Shown here piece by piece: positions 25,617-33,512 of a stretch of 53,918 nucleotides of DNA (the stretch's first letter is position 1; each line of letters starts with the position of its first letter). A model generated the notes under the pieces. It was given only the letters and a program-made list of their open reading frames with translations, searched no databases and was not told where the DNA came from. Source of the DNA: Oscillospiraceae bacterium (GTDB lineage: Bacteria > Bacillota > Clostridia > Oscillospirales > Oscillospiraceae); contig JAFTMI010000014.1 of assembly GCA_017452505.1 (NCBI GenBank), forward strand, positions 1-53,918. Direction: 5' to 3'. A program made the position numbers and the translations under genes.

Positions 25617-27077
25617 ATGAAATGTAAATTCTGTTTTGCAGAGGTGGACGATGATGTGACCGTCTGCCCCGTCTGCGGAAAAGCATTGAAAGAAACCGAG
25701 GAGACTCCCGTGGAGGAAACTGTAGAAATTCCTGCGGAAGAAGCTGAGGAAACTCCCGTGGAAGAAACCGCAGAAGAAACCGAGGAAGCCCCGGTTGCGG
25801 AAGAAGTCCCCGCAAAGAAGAAATCCAAAACCCTATTGGTGGTTTTGGCAGCTTTGGGTGGCTTGGTGCTGGCGGCAGCTTTGGTGATTGCGGTGCTGTA
25901 TGGTATGGGCTTTAAGCTCAGCAGTATTGGCGCGTTTTTGGGTTTACAGGAAGCTAAACTGGATTACAAGAACAATTACACTGTCTCTGATAAAAAGGTA
26001 GAGAAAAAGGCCGATGAGGTGATTGCCAGGGTTGGCGATCAGACCCTCACCAACGAGCAGCTGCAGGTCTACTACTGGCTCACCGTCCAGGATTATGTGT
26101 ATCAGTATGAATATGCTATCAATATGGGCGCAGATACCGAGCTGGGTTTTGATTTGAAAAAGCCTTTGAGCGAACAGGTTTATGACCTGAAAACCGGCAA
26201 GACCTTTGAGCAATTCTTCTTGGAAAATGCCCTGGAGAGCTGGCGCAGATATGCAAGCTTTGTTCAGTTGTCTAAGGATGTTGACTATGTGCTGAGTAAG
26301 GATATTCAGGACTTCCTGGATGGTTATAAAGAAGATTTGGAAGCCGCTGCAAAGGAAGAAGGCTTTGCTGATGCAGAAGCCTATGTAGATGCAGAAATTT
26401 CCAAGGGAAGCTCTGCGGATGCCTATTATGATTATGTATGCACGCAGTATACAGCCTTGGGTTACCTGCAGACCAAAGAACCTGAAATGGCACCTACGCA
26501 GAAGGAAATCGAAGATTACTACAAAGCCCACGAGAAAGAGCTGGTGGATGCCGGCTATGACAAGAGCGTCGGCAAGTACTACGATGTGCGCCACATTTTC
26601 GTTACTGTGCAAGGAGAGATGGGCGAAAAGGGCTATACCGATGCCCAGTGGAAAGAATGCCTTGCTAAGGCACAGAAGCTTTTGGACGATTTCCTGGCAA
26701 ATGAGCCCACGGAGCAGAAATTTGCTGAGCTGGCTATAAAGAATTCTGAGGATCCCGGCTCTGCTGCCAACGGCGGCCTGTATGCGAACCTGACCAAGGA
26801 TTATGGCTTCATCAAGGAGTTCGAGGATTGGTATACGGATGAGAGCAGAAAGCCCGGCGATACCGGCATTGTGAAGAATACCGGCAGCTCCAAGGTGGGC
26901 TACCATGTTATGTACTTCTCCGGCTCCCGGGAGATTTGGAAGGACCAGGTGGAAACACTGATCCTTTCGGAAAAAATGGGTGAGCTTTTGGAGCAGACCA
27001 AGGAAACATATCCTATGACTGTAAACTATAAGAAGATCGTCCTGGGCAAGGCTGACCTCGCAACCGAAACAAAGTAA
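25617..27077 (+). CDS. Zinc-ribbon, membrane-anchored PpiC-type foldase
   Basis: A 486-residue protein with three parts: an N-terminal zinc ribbon (KCKFC and CPVCGK, residues 2-24), an acidic Glu/Pro/Thr linker with near-repeats (residues about 25-65, TPVEET appears twice), one transmembrane helix (about 70-94), and a long extracellular part. The latter has a SurA-type chaperone region and a PpiC rotamase domain at residues about 315-435 (YDVRHIFVTV, then SEDPGSAANGGLY and GYHVMYF). It would fold secreted proteins outside the cell. A zinc ribbon on the cytoplasmic side is unusual, since PrsA foldases are normally lipoproteins. AACGAGGA is the ribosome site. Confidence 0.85.
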   Translation: MKCKFCFAEVDDDVTVCPVCGKALKETEETPVEETVEIPAEEAEETPVEETAEETEEAPVAEEVPAKKKSKTLLVVLAALGGLVLAAALVIAVLYGMGFKLSSIGAFLGLQEAKLDYKNNYTVSDKKVEKKADEVIARVGDQTLTNEQLQVYYWLTVQDYVYQYEYAINMGADTELGFDLKKPLSEQVYDLKTGKTFEQFFLENALESWRRYASFVQLSKDVDYVLSKDIQDFLDGYKEDLEAAAKEEGFADAEAYVDAEISKGSSADAYYDYVCTQYTALGYLQTKEPEMAPTQKEIEDYYKAHEKELVDAGYDKSVGKYYDVRHIFVTVQGEMGEKGYTDAQWKECLAKAQKLLDDFLANEPTEQKFAELAIKNSEDPGSAANGGLYANLTKDYGFIKEFEDWYTDESRKPGDTGIVKNTGSSKVGYHVMYFSGSREIWKDQVETLILSEKMGELLEQTKETYPMTVNYKKIVLGKADLATETK

Positions 27078-27083
27078 ATTATA

Positions 27084-27127
27084 GAAACCCCTGTCATCTC
27101 GCGTGAAGTGCGATGACAGGGGTTTTA
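27084..27127 (+). terminator. Terminator of the foldase gene
   Basis: AAACCCCTGTCATC (27085-27098) pairs with GATGACAGGGGTTT (27112-27125), ending in TTTTA, 7 bases past the stop. Confidence 0.9.
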
Positions 27128-27177
27128 GCATTTTGTTGGGTAGTTTTACCTTTTTGTATGTTTGTTTTTGCAATTTC

Positions 27178-27206
27178 TTGACAGCGGGATAGGGGTGTGC
27201 TATAAA
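27178..27206 (+). promoter_or_regulatory. Promoter of the alpha-galactosidase-like gene
   Basis: A consensus TTGACA (27178-27183) and TATAAA (27201-27206) are 17 bp apart. Confidence 0.88.
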
Positions 27207-27252
27207 AGACTTGTTAGGAAGCGCGACTTCCAACTGAATGGAGGAAAGCAAA

Positions 27253-29490
27253 ATGCTGGAAAACATCTTGAAAGATTTGCAGTGCGGCAATATCTCCCTG
27301 CGTCCCTTTGTGGTAATGGCTGACGAGACCGAGCGGCCTCTGGAGTACACCGTTTCTGTAAATGAAAACTCCCAAAATTGCACCATTTCCGCTACCGATG
27401 GCATTGTGCGCGACTACCTGTTTCTGGAGTACGACGGCGATGAAATTACCTGCCGCCGCAGCTTTGAAAACCAGTCTAAGCAGACCGTTGCCATCAAAGA
27501 GCTTGGCCTGGAGCTGAAGGGTATCACCTTTGGCCAAAAGCCCCGTGATGACTACTTCTACCACAATGAAAACCCCCGTATTTACGAGGCAATGACCTTC
27601 CCCATCGACTATAACCGTACCGCTGAGGATGCCAAGGATTCCGAGTTTGATATCGAGGCCGGTAACCGCTGGGCAGACCCCGGTGTTGTGTCCGAGCGTA
27701 TCGGTGCCAGCCCCTATCAGCCTTTCCCCGCAATCATCATCAGTAACTATAAGACTAAGAAGGGCCTGGTCCACGGCACGCTGAGCCAGCGGGTTTGCTA
27801 CCATAACTACCTGGCAAAGCACGCCGATGACACCGTCACCCTCACCGTCTTCTCTTCCTTTAAGGGTACCCACTGGCTGACGGTGCAGCCCCACCGCGTG
27901 ATTAAGGATGAGTGGTACTTAGGTGCTACCGACGAGGCTCACGACATTGAAAAGATCTTTGAGAAGTACACCAAGGTCCTGCGTACCAAGCTGCCCGCTA
28001 ACTACGGCGCATCCAACCTGAACCGGGACAATATGGTATGGGGTACTTGGAACGACGGCATTTACCGCGCCGTCAGCGAGGATTTGATCTTCCGGGAGAC
28101 GAAGTTCTTAAAGGAAAACTTCCCCACTGTGCGCTGGATTCAGCTGGATGACGGCTACCACACCCACGCAAGAGATGCCCGTGGCATCAGCGTGCCCTAT
28201 GAGGGTCCTGCCGGCGTTCACCAGGAGAAGTTCCCCAACGGTCTGCGGCATTTGACCGACGGCATTCGGGAGATCGGCCTGCGTCCCGCCCTTTGGATTG
28301 GCTTGAAGGTCCCCCGTGACGAGAAACTGTTTATTGACAAGGAAGCCGATGGCTGGTTCCTGGATTACAGCAACCGTATGGGCGAAAAGGGCTTTGGTAT
28401 TTTGGACGTGAGCCGCGAGGATATCCGGGAATATATGGAGTCCGCTGTGAATACCCTTTGCCGGGAGTACGGCTTTGAGGGCGTCAAGCACGATTTCTGG
28501 TCCTATGCCTTTGAGGCCAGCGATGATCTGAAATATGCAAACCGGGATAAATCCGGTTATGAGTACCGGGATTGGTGGCTGAAGATGATCCGGGAAGCTA
28601 TCTGCGACGACGGCTACCTGCAGACCGGTTGCGATATCGTGATGGGCAACCCCTTCCTGGGCCGGTATTTCACCAACTACCGCTACGGCATTGATGTTGG
28701 CGGCGGCAGATGGGATTTGGTGAAGACCAATTATATGTGGGGCTGTGCCTGCTTTGCTACCCACACCGGCGACCTGATCGTGCCCAACAGCGATGCTGTC
28801 GGTCGTTTTGCCAACCTCAGCGATGACGATTGCTTCTTCCTCACCAACTACTGCCTGGTCACCCACACCATGGTGGAGATCGCCGGCAAGCTCAGCCAGG
28901 CTCCCGAGGATGCTCGTATGCGCCAGCTGAGAAAGGCCTGTTGTAACCCCAATAATGGCCAGGATGTGTACTTCGTTGGCTATGATTACCGCAGCCCTGT
29001 CTATTCTGTTCCCGAGATTATGTACTTCAAGACTCCCCACTTCTCCGTGGAAGAAAACAACGAGGTTATTCCTCTGCGTACTGTGGGTCTGTTCAATATC
29101 GAGGAAGAGGCCAAGGATATGACCTTTACTCTGGCAGACCTGGGTCTGGAGCAGGGCGAGTACATCATCACCGATGTGTGGGGCGGCGAGCAGTTCACCG
29201 TTACTGACAGCTTCACTGTCAATGTGAATAAGCATGGCAGCCGCCTGTTTGCTGTGACCAAGGCCGGTGGCCTGAAGCTCCACGATGCCAATGTCCGCGT
29301 GAACGCGGCAAAGGTCTGCGATAATGTGATGACCCTGGACATTGACTATGCCTACAAGGCTGCAGAGCTGACCTTCAGCGCAGCACCCAAGTCCATCGTG
29401 TGCGATGGCAAGGAACTGCCCTTTACCGTAGAAAACGGTGTGACCAAGCTGGCCATCCCCGGCAAGAAGACCCTGAGCGTTACATTCTGA
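27253..29490 (+). CDS. Clan GH-D glycoside hydrolase, alpha-galactosidase-like
   Basis: A 745-residue enzyme built like family GH36 alpha-galactosidases: an N-terminal beta-sandwich (residues about 1-260), a TIM barrel (about 270-580) and a C-terminal beta domain. In the barrel, VRWIQLDDGYHTH and the strand VKHDFW, whose Asp (residue 414) is the probable nucleophile, are diagnostic. No signal peptide is present, so it would cleave imported alpha-linked oligosaccharides in the cytoplasm. It is monocistronic, with its own strong promoter and terminator; no sugar transporter or regulator is adjacent. The start at 27253 has GGAGG upstream. The exact sugar specificity is uncertain. Confidence 0.85.
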   Translation: MLENILKDLQCGNISLRPFVVMADETERPLEYTVSVNENSQNCTISATDGIVRDYLFLEYDGDEITCRRSFENQSKQTVAIKELGLELKGITFGQKPRDDYFYHNENPRIYEAMTFPIDYNRTAEDAKDSEFDIEAGNRWADPGVVSERIGASPYQPFPAIIISNYKTKKGLVHGTLSQRVCYHNYLAKHADDTVTLTVFSSFKGTHWLTVQPHRVIKDEWYLGATDEAHDIEKIFEKYTKVLRTKLPANYGASNLNRDNMVWGTWNDGIYRAVSEDLIFRETKFLKENFPTVRWIQLDDGYHTHARDARGISVPYEGPAGVHQEKFPNGLRHLTDGIREIGLRPALWIGLKVPRDEKLFIDKEADGWFLDYSNRMGEKGFGILDVSREDIREYMESAVNTLCREYGFEGVKHDFWSYAFEASDDLKYANRDKSGYEYRDWWLKMIREAICDDGYLQTGCDIVMGNPFLGRYFTNYRYGIDVGGGRWDLVKTNYMWGCACFATHTGDLIVPNSDAVGRFANLSDDDCFFLTNYCLVTHTMVEIAGKLSQAPEDARMRQLRKACCNPNNGQDVYFVGYDYRSPVYSVPEIMYFKTPHFSVEENNEVIPLRTVGLFNIEEEAKDMTFTLADLGLEQGEYIITDVWGGEQFTVTDSFTVNVNKHGSRLFAVTKAGGLKLHDANVRVNAAKVCDNVMTLDIDYAYKAAELTFSAAPKSIVCDGKELPFTVENGVTKLAIPGKKTLSVTF

Positions 29491-29501
29491 TAAAACAGCA
29501 G

Positions 29502-29536
29502 AAAGCCCTTGCACCATGCGGTGCAAGGGCTTTTTT
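29502..29536 (+). terminator. Terminator of the alpha-galactosidase-like gene
   Basis: AAGCCCTTGCAC pairs with GTGCAAGGGCTT around a short loop, followed by TTTTTT. Confidence 0.93.
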
Positions 29537-29675
29537 GACGGTAGAATTTGCCTGCTACCTGGGGTAGAATTCGCAAAACGGGGTTTCTACAGACCGTAGA
29601 GTGGGGATATTGGCAGTAGGTAGCCTTTTTAACGGGAATGTGCTACAGTTTTGGCAGAAAGGAAAGGAGATCACA

Positions 29676-30512
29676 ATGAGAACTGTAAAAATCGTGGCAG
29701 ACTCCTCTGCCAATCTGCTGAAACTGGAAAATATACCATTTGCCTGCGCGCCCCTCAGGATCATCACAGCCCAGCGGGAATTTGTGGATGACGAGACTTT
29801 GAATGTGGCGGAGATGGTGGCATTTTTTGATGCCTATAAAGGAAGATCCCAAACCTCCTGCCCCAATCCAGGCGATTGGCTGTCTGCTTTTGCAGATGCG
29901 GATGACCTGTTTTGCGTTACCATCACCAGCGGCCTGTCCGGCAGCTATAACGCCGCCCTTGCCGCAAAGCAAATGTATGAAAGTGAGAACCCCGGCAAGC
30001 GTGTGCACGTGATCGATTCCCTGTCAGCCGGCCCGGAACTTAAGCTGATCGTGGAGAAACTGCAGGAGCTGATCGCCCAAGGGTTATCCTATGAAGACAT
30101 CTGTGACCAAATCCAGGCCTATACCCAAAAGACCGGCCTGCTGTTTATGCTGGAGTCCCTCAAAAACTTTGCCGCCAACGGCAGAGTATCACCCGCGGTT
30201 GCGAAGATCACGGGCTTGCTGGGTATCCGCATTGTGGGTAAAGCCAGTGACCAGGGAACGTTGGAACCATTGGATAAATGCCGGGGCGAAAGCAAATCTC
30301 TGGAGAAAATCATTGCCCACTTAAAGGAGCTCGGTTTGCAGGAGGGCAAGGTGCGTATCGCCCATTGCCAAAATCCCGGCGCGGCGGAGAAGTTGCAAAA
30401 GCTGATCGCAGAGCAGTTTCCCAAAGCACAGACGGAAATCTCCCAATGCCTGGGCCTGTGCAGCTATTACGCAGAAAAAGGCGGCCTGCTGGTTGGCTTT
30501 GAAAAGCTATAA
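29676..30512 (+). CDS. DegV-family fatty-acid-binding protein
   Basis: A 278-residue DegV-type protein. These bind fatty acids and in Gram-positive bacteria (FakB) present exogenous fatty acids to the kinase FakA. Family motifs seen are VADSSANL (residues 7-14), SCPNPGDW, TITSGLSGSYNAA and VIDSLSAGPEL. The start at 29676 has AAAGGAGA 6 bases before it; the frame extends 25 residues further without a site. Upstream, between 29537 and 29675, are two direct copies of GGTAGAATT(T/C)GC (29540 and 29563) and no clear promoter. No fakA is adjacent. Confidence 0.9.
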   Translation: MRTVKIVADSSANLLKLENIPFACAPLRIITAQREFVDDETLNVAEMVAFFDAYKGRSQTSCPNPGDWLSAFADADDLFCVTITSGLSGSYNAALAAKQMYESENPGKRVHVIDSLSAGPELKLIVEKLQELIAQGLSYEDICDQIQAYTQKTGLLFMLESLKNFAANGRVSPAVAKITGLLGIRIVGKASDQGTLEPLDKCRGESKSLEKIIAHLKELGLQEGKVRIAHCQNPGAAEKLQKLIAEQFPKAQTEISQCLGLCSYYAEKGGLLVGFEKL

Positions 30513-30515
30513 TAT

Positions 30516-30548
30516 AACCCTCCACTGACAATTCAGTGGAGGGTTTTC
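30516..30548. terminator. Bidirectional terminator between DegV and DUF362 genes
   Basis: AACCCTCCACTGA (30516-30528) pairs with TCAGTGGAGGGTT (30533-30545) around CAAT. T-runs lie on both sides, serving the convergent genes. Confidence 0.9.
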
Positions 30549-30549
30549 C

Positions 30550-31536
30550 TTAAATTTCAAAGGGCTCTACATGATCTACCGCATCCGCAGCAGTAATGAT
30601 GGCATCGTTGTTGTCGATATCGATCAGCTGATACCGGTCGTTGCCCATGCCCAGCTCCTTCATATAACTCAGCTGGCGCAGACCGTGGCGAGTCTCAATC
30701 CGTTCTACCATCGCGTGGCGGAAGTGGGGAGGCATTGCGTAAATCATATCCACACAGGCTTGGTCTGCCGCCAAAATATCCACAGATGCGCAGATGCCCA
30801 CATTGGGCGTTACCACCGGCTGCGCCTCGACACCTTCGCAGTCGCAGGAAACGGACATATTCCGCATCACATTGATATACACGATCTTCTCACCAAAATA
30901 ATCGGTGACGGACTTGGTGGACTCGGTGATCCGTTCCATAAATTCCTCTTTGTTCATGCCCCACATCTTACCGTTCAGGGCGTGGATCATGCCCTTGCCG
31001 ATCTTTCCGTCGGCGCATCCAATGCCGATATTCTTGTTAGAGCCGCCGAAACCGCCCAGGGTATGACCCTTAAAATGGGTGAGCACCAGCATAGAATCGT
31101 AATTCACAATATGCTTACCCACGGACATTTCCGTCAGCCATTTGCCACCCTTTACCGGCAGCATCATAGCCCCGTCCTCGTCCAAAATATCCACAGGGGC
31201 AAAGGTCCAGCCGTTGGCTTTGAGCACTTCCCGATGGCCTTCGGTGGTTTGCCGTTCACCCTCGTAATAGGAATTGGTTTCCACAATTGCAGCGCCGGGC
31301 AGGGCATTGTCCGTAAGCTGCTTTACCCAGGGGCGGGGGATAATGTTAGGGCCGTTCCGCTCACCGGTGTGGACCTTGATGGCAACCTTGCCGGTTAAAT
31401 GGGAGGAGATTCGCTTATAAAGCTTTTCCAATCCGTCAGCAGACAGATCCCGGGTGAAATATACCACAGATTCTGCGCCGCTACGCTCGTTGTAGGGAAT
31501 GTAGTGTTCGCCACCAGTACCTGCAATGGGTTTCAT
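30550..31536 (-). CDS. DUF362-domain protein
   Basis: A 328-residue protein of the DUF362 family, uncharacterised proteins of anaerobes often found with Fe-S or reductase genes. The conserved core includes VAIKVHTGERNGPNIIPRPW, VETNSYYEGERQTTEGH, LTHFKGHTLGGFGGSNKNIG and a Cys-containing C-terminal region (SCDCEGVEAQPVV, ADQACVDMIYAMPP). Many relatives also carry a ferredoxin domain; this one does not. The start at 31536 has CAGGAGG upstream. It follows glutamine synthetase, separated by a stem-loop. Confidence 0.82.
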   Translation of the reverse strand: MKPIAGTGGEHYIPYNERSGAESVVYFTRDLSADGLEKLYKRISSHLTGKVAIKVHTGERNGPNIIPRPWVKQLTDNALPGAAIVETNSYYEGERQTTEGHREVLKANGWTFAPVDILDEDGAMMLPVKGGKWLTEMSVGKHIVNYDSMLVLTHFKGHTLGGFGGSNKNIGIGCADGKIGKGMIHALNGKMWGMNKEEFMERITESTKSVTDYFGEKIVYINVMRNMSVSCDCEGVEAQPVVTPNVGICASVDILAADQACVDMIYAMPPHFRHAMVERIETRHGLRQLSYMKELGMGNDRYQLIDIDNNDAIITAADAVDHVEPFEI

Positions 31537-31564
31537 AAAATACCTCCTGTTCTCAATGGGCAAA

Positions 31565-31593
31565 GTACCCGGAATCGTGCTGATTCCGGGTAC
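31565..31593 (-). terminator. Stem-loop after glnA
   Basis: GTACCCGGAATC (31565-31576) pairs with GATTCCGGGTAC (31582-31593), nine bases past the glnA stop. The following minus-strand tail (TTTGCCC) is short, so it may terminate only partly and allow read-through to the DUF362 gene. Confidence 0.6.
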
Positions 31594-31601
31594 AGTTTCG
31601 T

Positions 31602-33026
31602 TTACAGATTGTAGTACTTGTCAAATTCAGCGGGGTGGGGGATCTTGGACATCTCGCTGCACTCGGCACGCTTGGTCTTGATAAAGTTGGCAATCAGCTC
31701 CTCGGGGAAGACACCACCGGCGGTCAGATAGTCGTGGTCTGCCTCCAAAGCATCCAGCGCATCCTCCAGCCGTACAGGCAGATGGCTGAGCTTTGCCTTC
31801 TCCTCGTCGCTGAGATGGTACAGATTGAAGTCATAGGGACCCCAGCCGTTCTCGTGGGGATCGATCTTGTTCTTGATGCCGTCCAGACCGGCCATCAGAA
31901 TGGCCGCATAGCAGAAGTAGGGGTTGCAGGTGGCATCGGGGTTACGCAGCTCAAAGCGGCGCTTGTCGGGGCTCTTGGCGTAAGCGGGGATGCGGATAAC
32001 AGCGCTCCGGTTGGAGGTAGCATAACCCACAGTTACAGGCGCCTCAAAGCCGGGCACCAAACGCTTAAAGGAGTTGGTGCTGGGGTTTGTGATGGCGCAC
32101 AGGGAAGAAATATGCTTCAGCAGACCGCCCATGAAGTAGTGGGCTTCCTTGCTCAAATGGGCATAGCCGTTGTCGTCAGCAAACACGGGCTGGCCGTCCT
32201 TGAACAGGATCATATGCACGTGCATACCGCTGCCGGCCTCGCCGTAAATGGGCTTGGGCATAAAGGTAGCGCTCTTGCCGTACTTGAGGGCGGTGTTGTG
32301 GATGATGTACTTGATCATCATGGTAGCGTCAGCCATGTGGACCACTTCGCCCAGCTGGGGCTCGATCTCAAACTGACCGCTGGCAGCCACCTCGGGGTGA
32401 TGATAGTTGATCTCAATGCCGGCATCCAGCATATGCATACACATCTCACTGCGGCACTCATAGGCCACATCAAAGGGCTTGGCAATGTGATAATTCTTCT
32501 GTTTGGGAACGATGACGCCCTTGCCGTCAACGGCGGAGTTCCAGTAGGACTGCTGCGCATCCACGGATGCGCCAATGTAGTTGCCCTGGACACCCCAGGT
32601 CACATCGTCAAACAGATAAAATTCAAACTCGGGGAGAATCTTCATCTCGTCAGCAACGCCACTGTCCTTCATATACTGCACAGCAGCCTTGATGATGTTC
32701 CGGGGATACTGAGCCAGAGGACGGTTCTGAGGATAATCGATGATCATGGCATTGCCGGTCATAGTCAGCGTAGGAATGGTGCAGAAGGGGTCGATCATGG
32801 CGGTGTCGGGATCGGGAATGAACACCATATCGCTCTTTTCCACCACTGCATAGCCGTAGTTGGATGCATCGAAGCCGATGCCGGCCTTCATGGTTTCCTC
32901 GGAGAAGTTTTCAGCGGGGATGGTCACATGGCGGTACTGTCCGTTGATGTCCACCATCTTAAAGTCTACCATCTTAATATCATGCTCTTTGATGATGTTA
33001 AGAACGTCCTGAATGCTTTTTGCCAT
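31602..33026 (-). CDS. glnA: Glutamine synthetase, type I
   Basis: A 474-residue glutamine synthetase I that condenses glutamate and ammonia with ATP. Visible signatures are the ATP and metal site GSGMHVHMILF, the ammonia and glutamate region NRSAVIRIP, and RRFELRNPDATCNPY. The length fits the GSI-alpha type of Gram-positive bacteria. Much of the frame upstream of 33026 is open, but AAAGGAG and a promoter fix the start there. The nearest genes do not include glnR, so its regulation cannot be told from this window. Confidence 0.96.
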   Translation of the reverse strand: MAKSIQDVLNIIKEHDIKMVDFKMVDINGQYRHVTIPAENFSEETMKAGIGFDASNYGYAVVEKSDMVFIPDPDTAMIDPFCTIPTLTMTGNAMIIDYPQNRPLAQYPRNIIKAAVQYMKDSGVADEMKILPEFEFYLFDDVTWGVQGNYIGASVDAQQSYWNSAVDGKGVIVPKQKNYHIAKPFDVAYECRSEMCMHMLDAGIEINYHHPEVAASGQFEIEPQLGEVVHMADATMMIKYIIHNTALKYGKSATFMPKPIYGEAGSGMHVHMILFKDGQPVFADDNGYAHLSKEAHYFMGGLLKHISSLCAITNPSTNSFKRLVPGFEAPVTVGYATSNRSAVIRIPAYAKSPDKRRFELRNPDATCNPYFCYAAILMAGLDGIKNKIDPHENGWGPYDFNLYHLSDEEKAKLSHLPVRLEDALDALEADHDYLTAGGVFPEELIANFIKTKRAECSEMSKIPHPAEFDKYYNL

Positions 33027-33062
33027 TTTCAGATTCTCCTTTGTTATGTATTTTATGGAATT

Positions 33063-33092
33063 AGTATAACAATGCAGTGGGGTATAAGTCAA
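33063..33092 (-). promoter_or_regulatory. Promoter of glnA
   Basis: On the minus strand TTGACT (33087-33092) and TATACT (33063-33068) are 18 bp apart, 37 bases before the start codon. The -35 box lies just past the stop codon of the upstream 74-residue gene. Confidence 0.75.
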
Positions 33093-33102
33093 GAAAAAAT
33101 GC

Positions 33103-33327
33103 TCAGATCTCCGTAAACTCGTAAATGTAGCAGACAGTGCCCCTGTAGGCATAGACCACTCGGCCGTCAGGCAGGTCTTCTCTTGTGAATTTGGCAAAGT
33201 CCGCGCTGTGCTTTTGCCGAATATAATCGGCGGGGTCATTCAGCTCTGCTTCTTCAAAGGTGGTCTGCGGATGGGCCTCCCCGGCGCACCCATTTAGAAA
33301 TGTAGCAACGATCTCGTATTCTTTCAT
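33103..33327 (-). CDS. Small hypothetical protein
   Basis: A 74-residue acidic protein with no family I recognise. It contains a compact mix of predicted strands and helices, with DFAKFTREDLPDGRVVYAYR in its second half and a C-terminal CYIYEFTEI strand. AAGGAGC precedes the ATG at a good distance, and the codon usage resembles its neighbours, so it is likely expressed. It lies just upstream of glnA, whose promoter starts within 11 bases of its stop, so the two may be separate transcripts. Confidence 0.65.
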   Translation of the reverse strand: MKEYEIVATFLNGCAGEAHPQTTFEEAELNDPADYIRQKHSADFAKFTREDLPDGRVVYAYRGTVCYIYEFTEI

Positions 33328-33409
33328 AGAAATGCTCCTTGGGTTTATTTGCTATCATTATACCACAGTTTCCTGCAAAAGAAAAGCAAAAAGGCTTCCC
33401 CTTCCAATT

Positions 33410-33450
33410 GTCATTGCGAAACCAGTCCGCAGACTGGTTGTGGCAGTCTC
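33410..33450. repeat. GTCATTGCGA-type intergenic repeat, copy 2
   Basis: GTCATTGCGA-AACCAGTC-CGCA-GACTGGTT-GTGGCAGTCTC, a short hairpin form with the same ends as the copies at 5289 and 52865. It lies between the small hypothetical gene and the sigma fusion gene. Confidence 0.75.
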
Positions 33451-33512
33451 AAAAAACTGAATGCAAAACCGCCATCCAAAATATGGACAGCGGCTTCACT
33501 ATAGAGAGTATA

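Noticed and set aside
25944-27404. 486-codon minus-strand frame opposite the foldase
   Set aside because: It crosses the foldase terminator and the alpha-galactosidase promoter, is hydrophobic without a domain, and is best explained as an antisense shadow.
29540-29574. Direct repeats GGTAGAATT(T/C)GC before the DegV gene
   Set aside because: They are 23 bp apart and could be an operator, but no -10/-35 pair fits with them, so they are only mentioned in the DegV entry.
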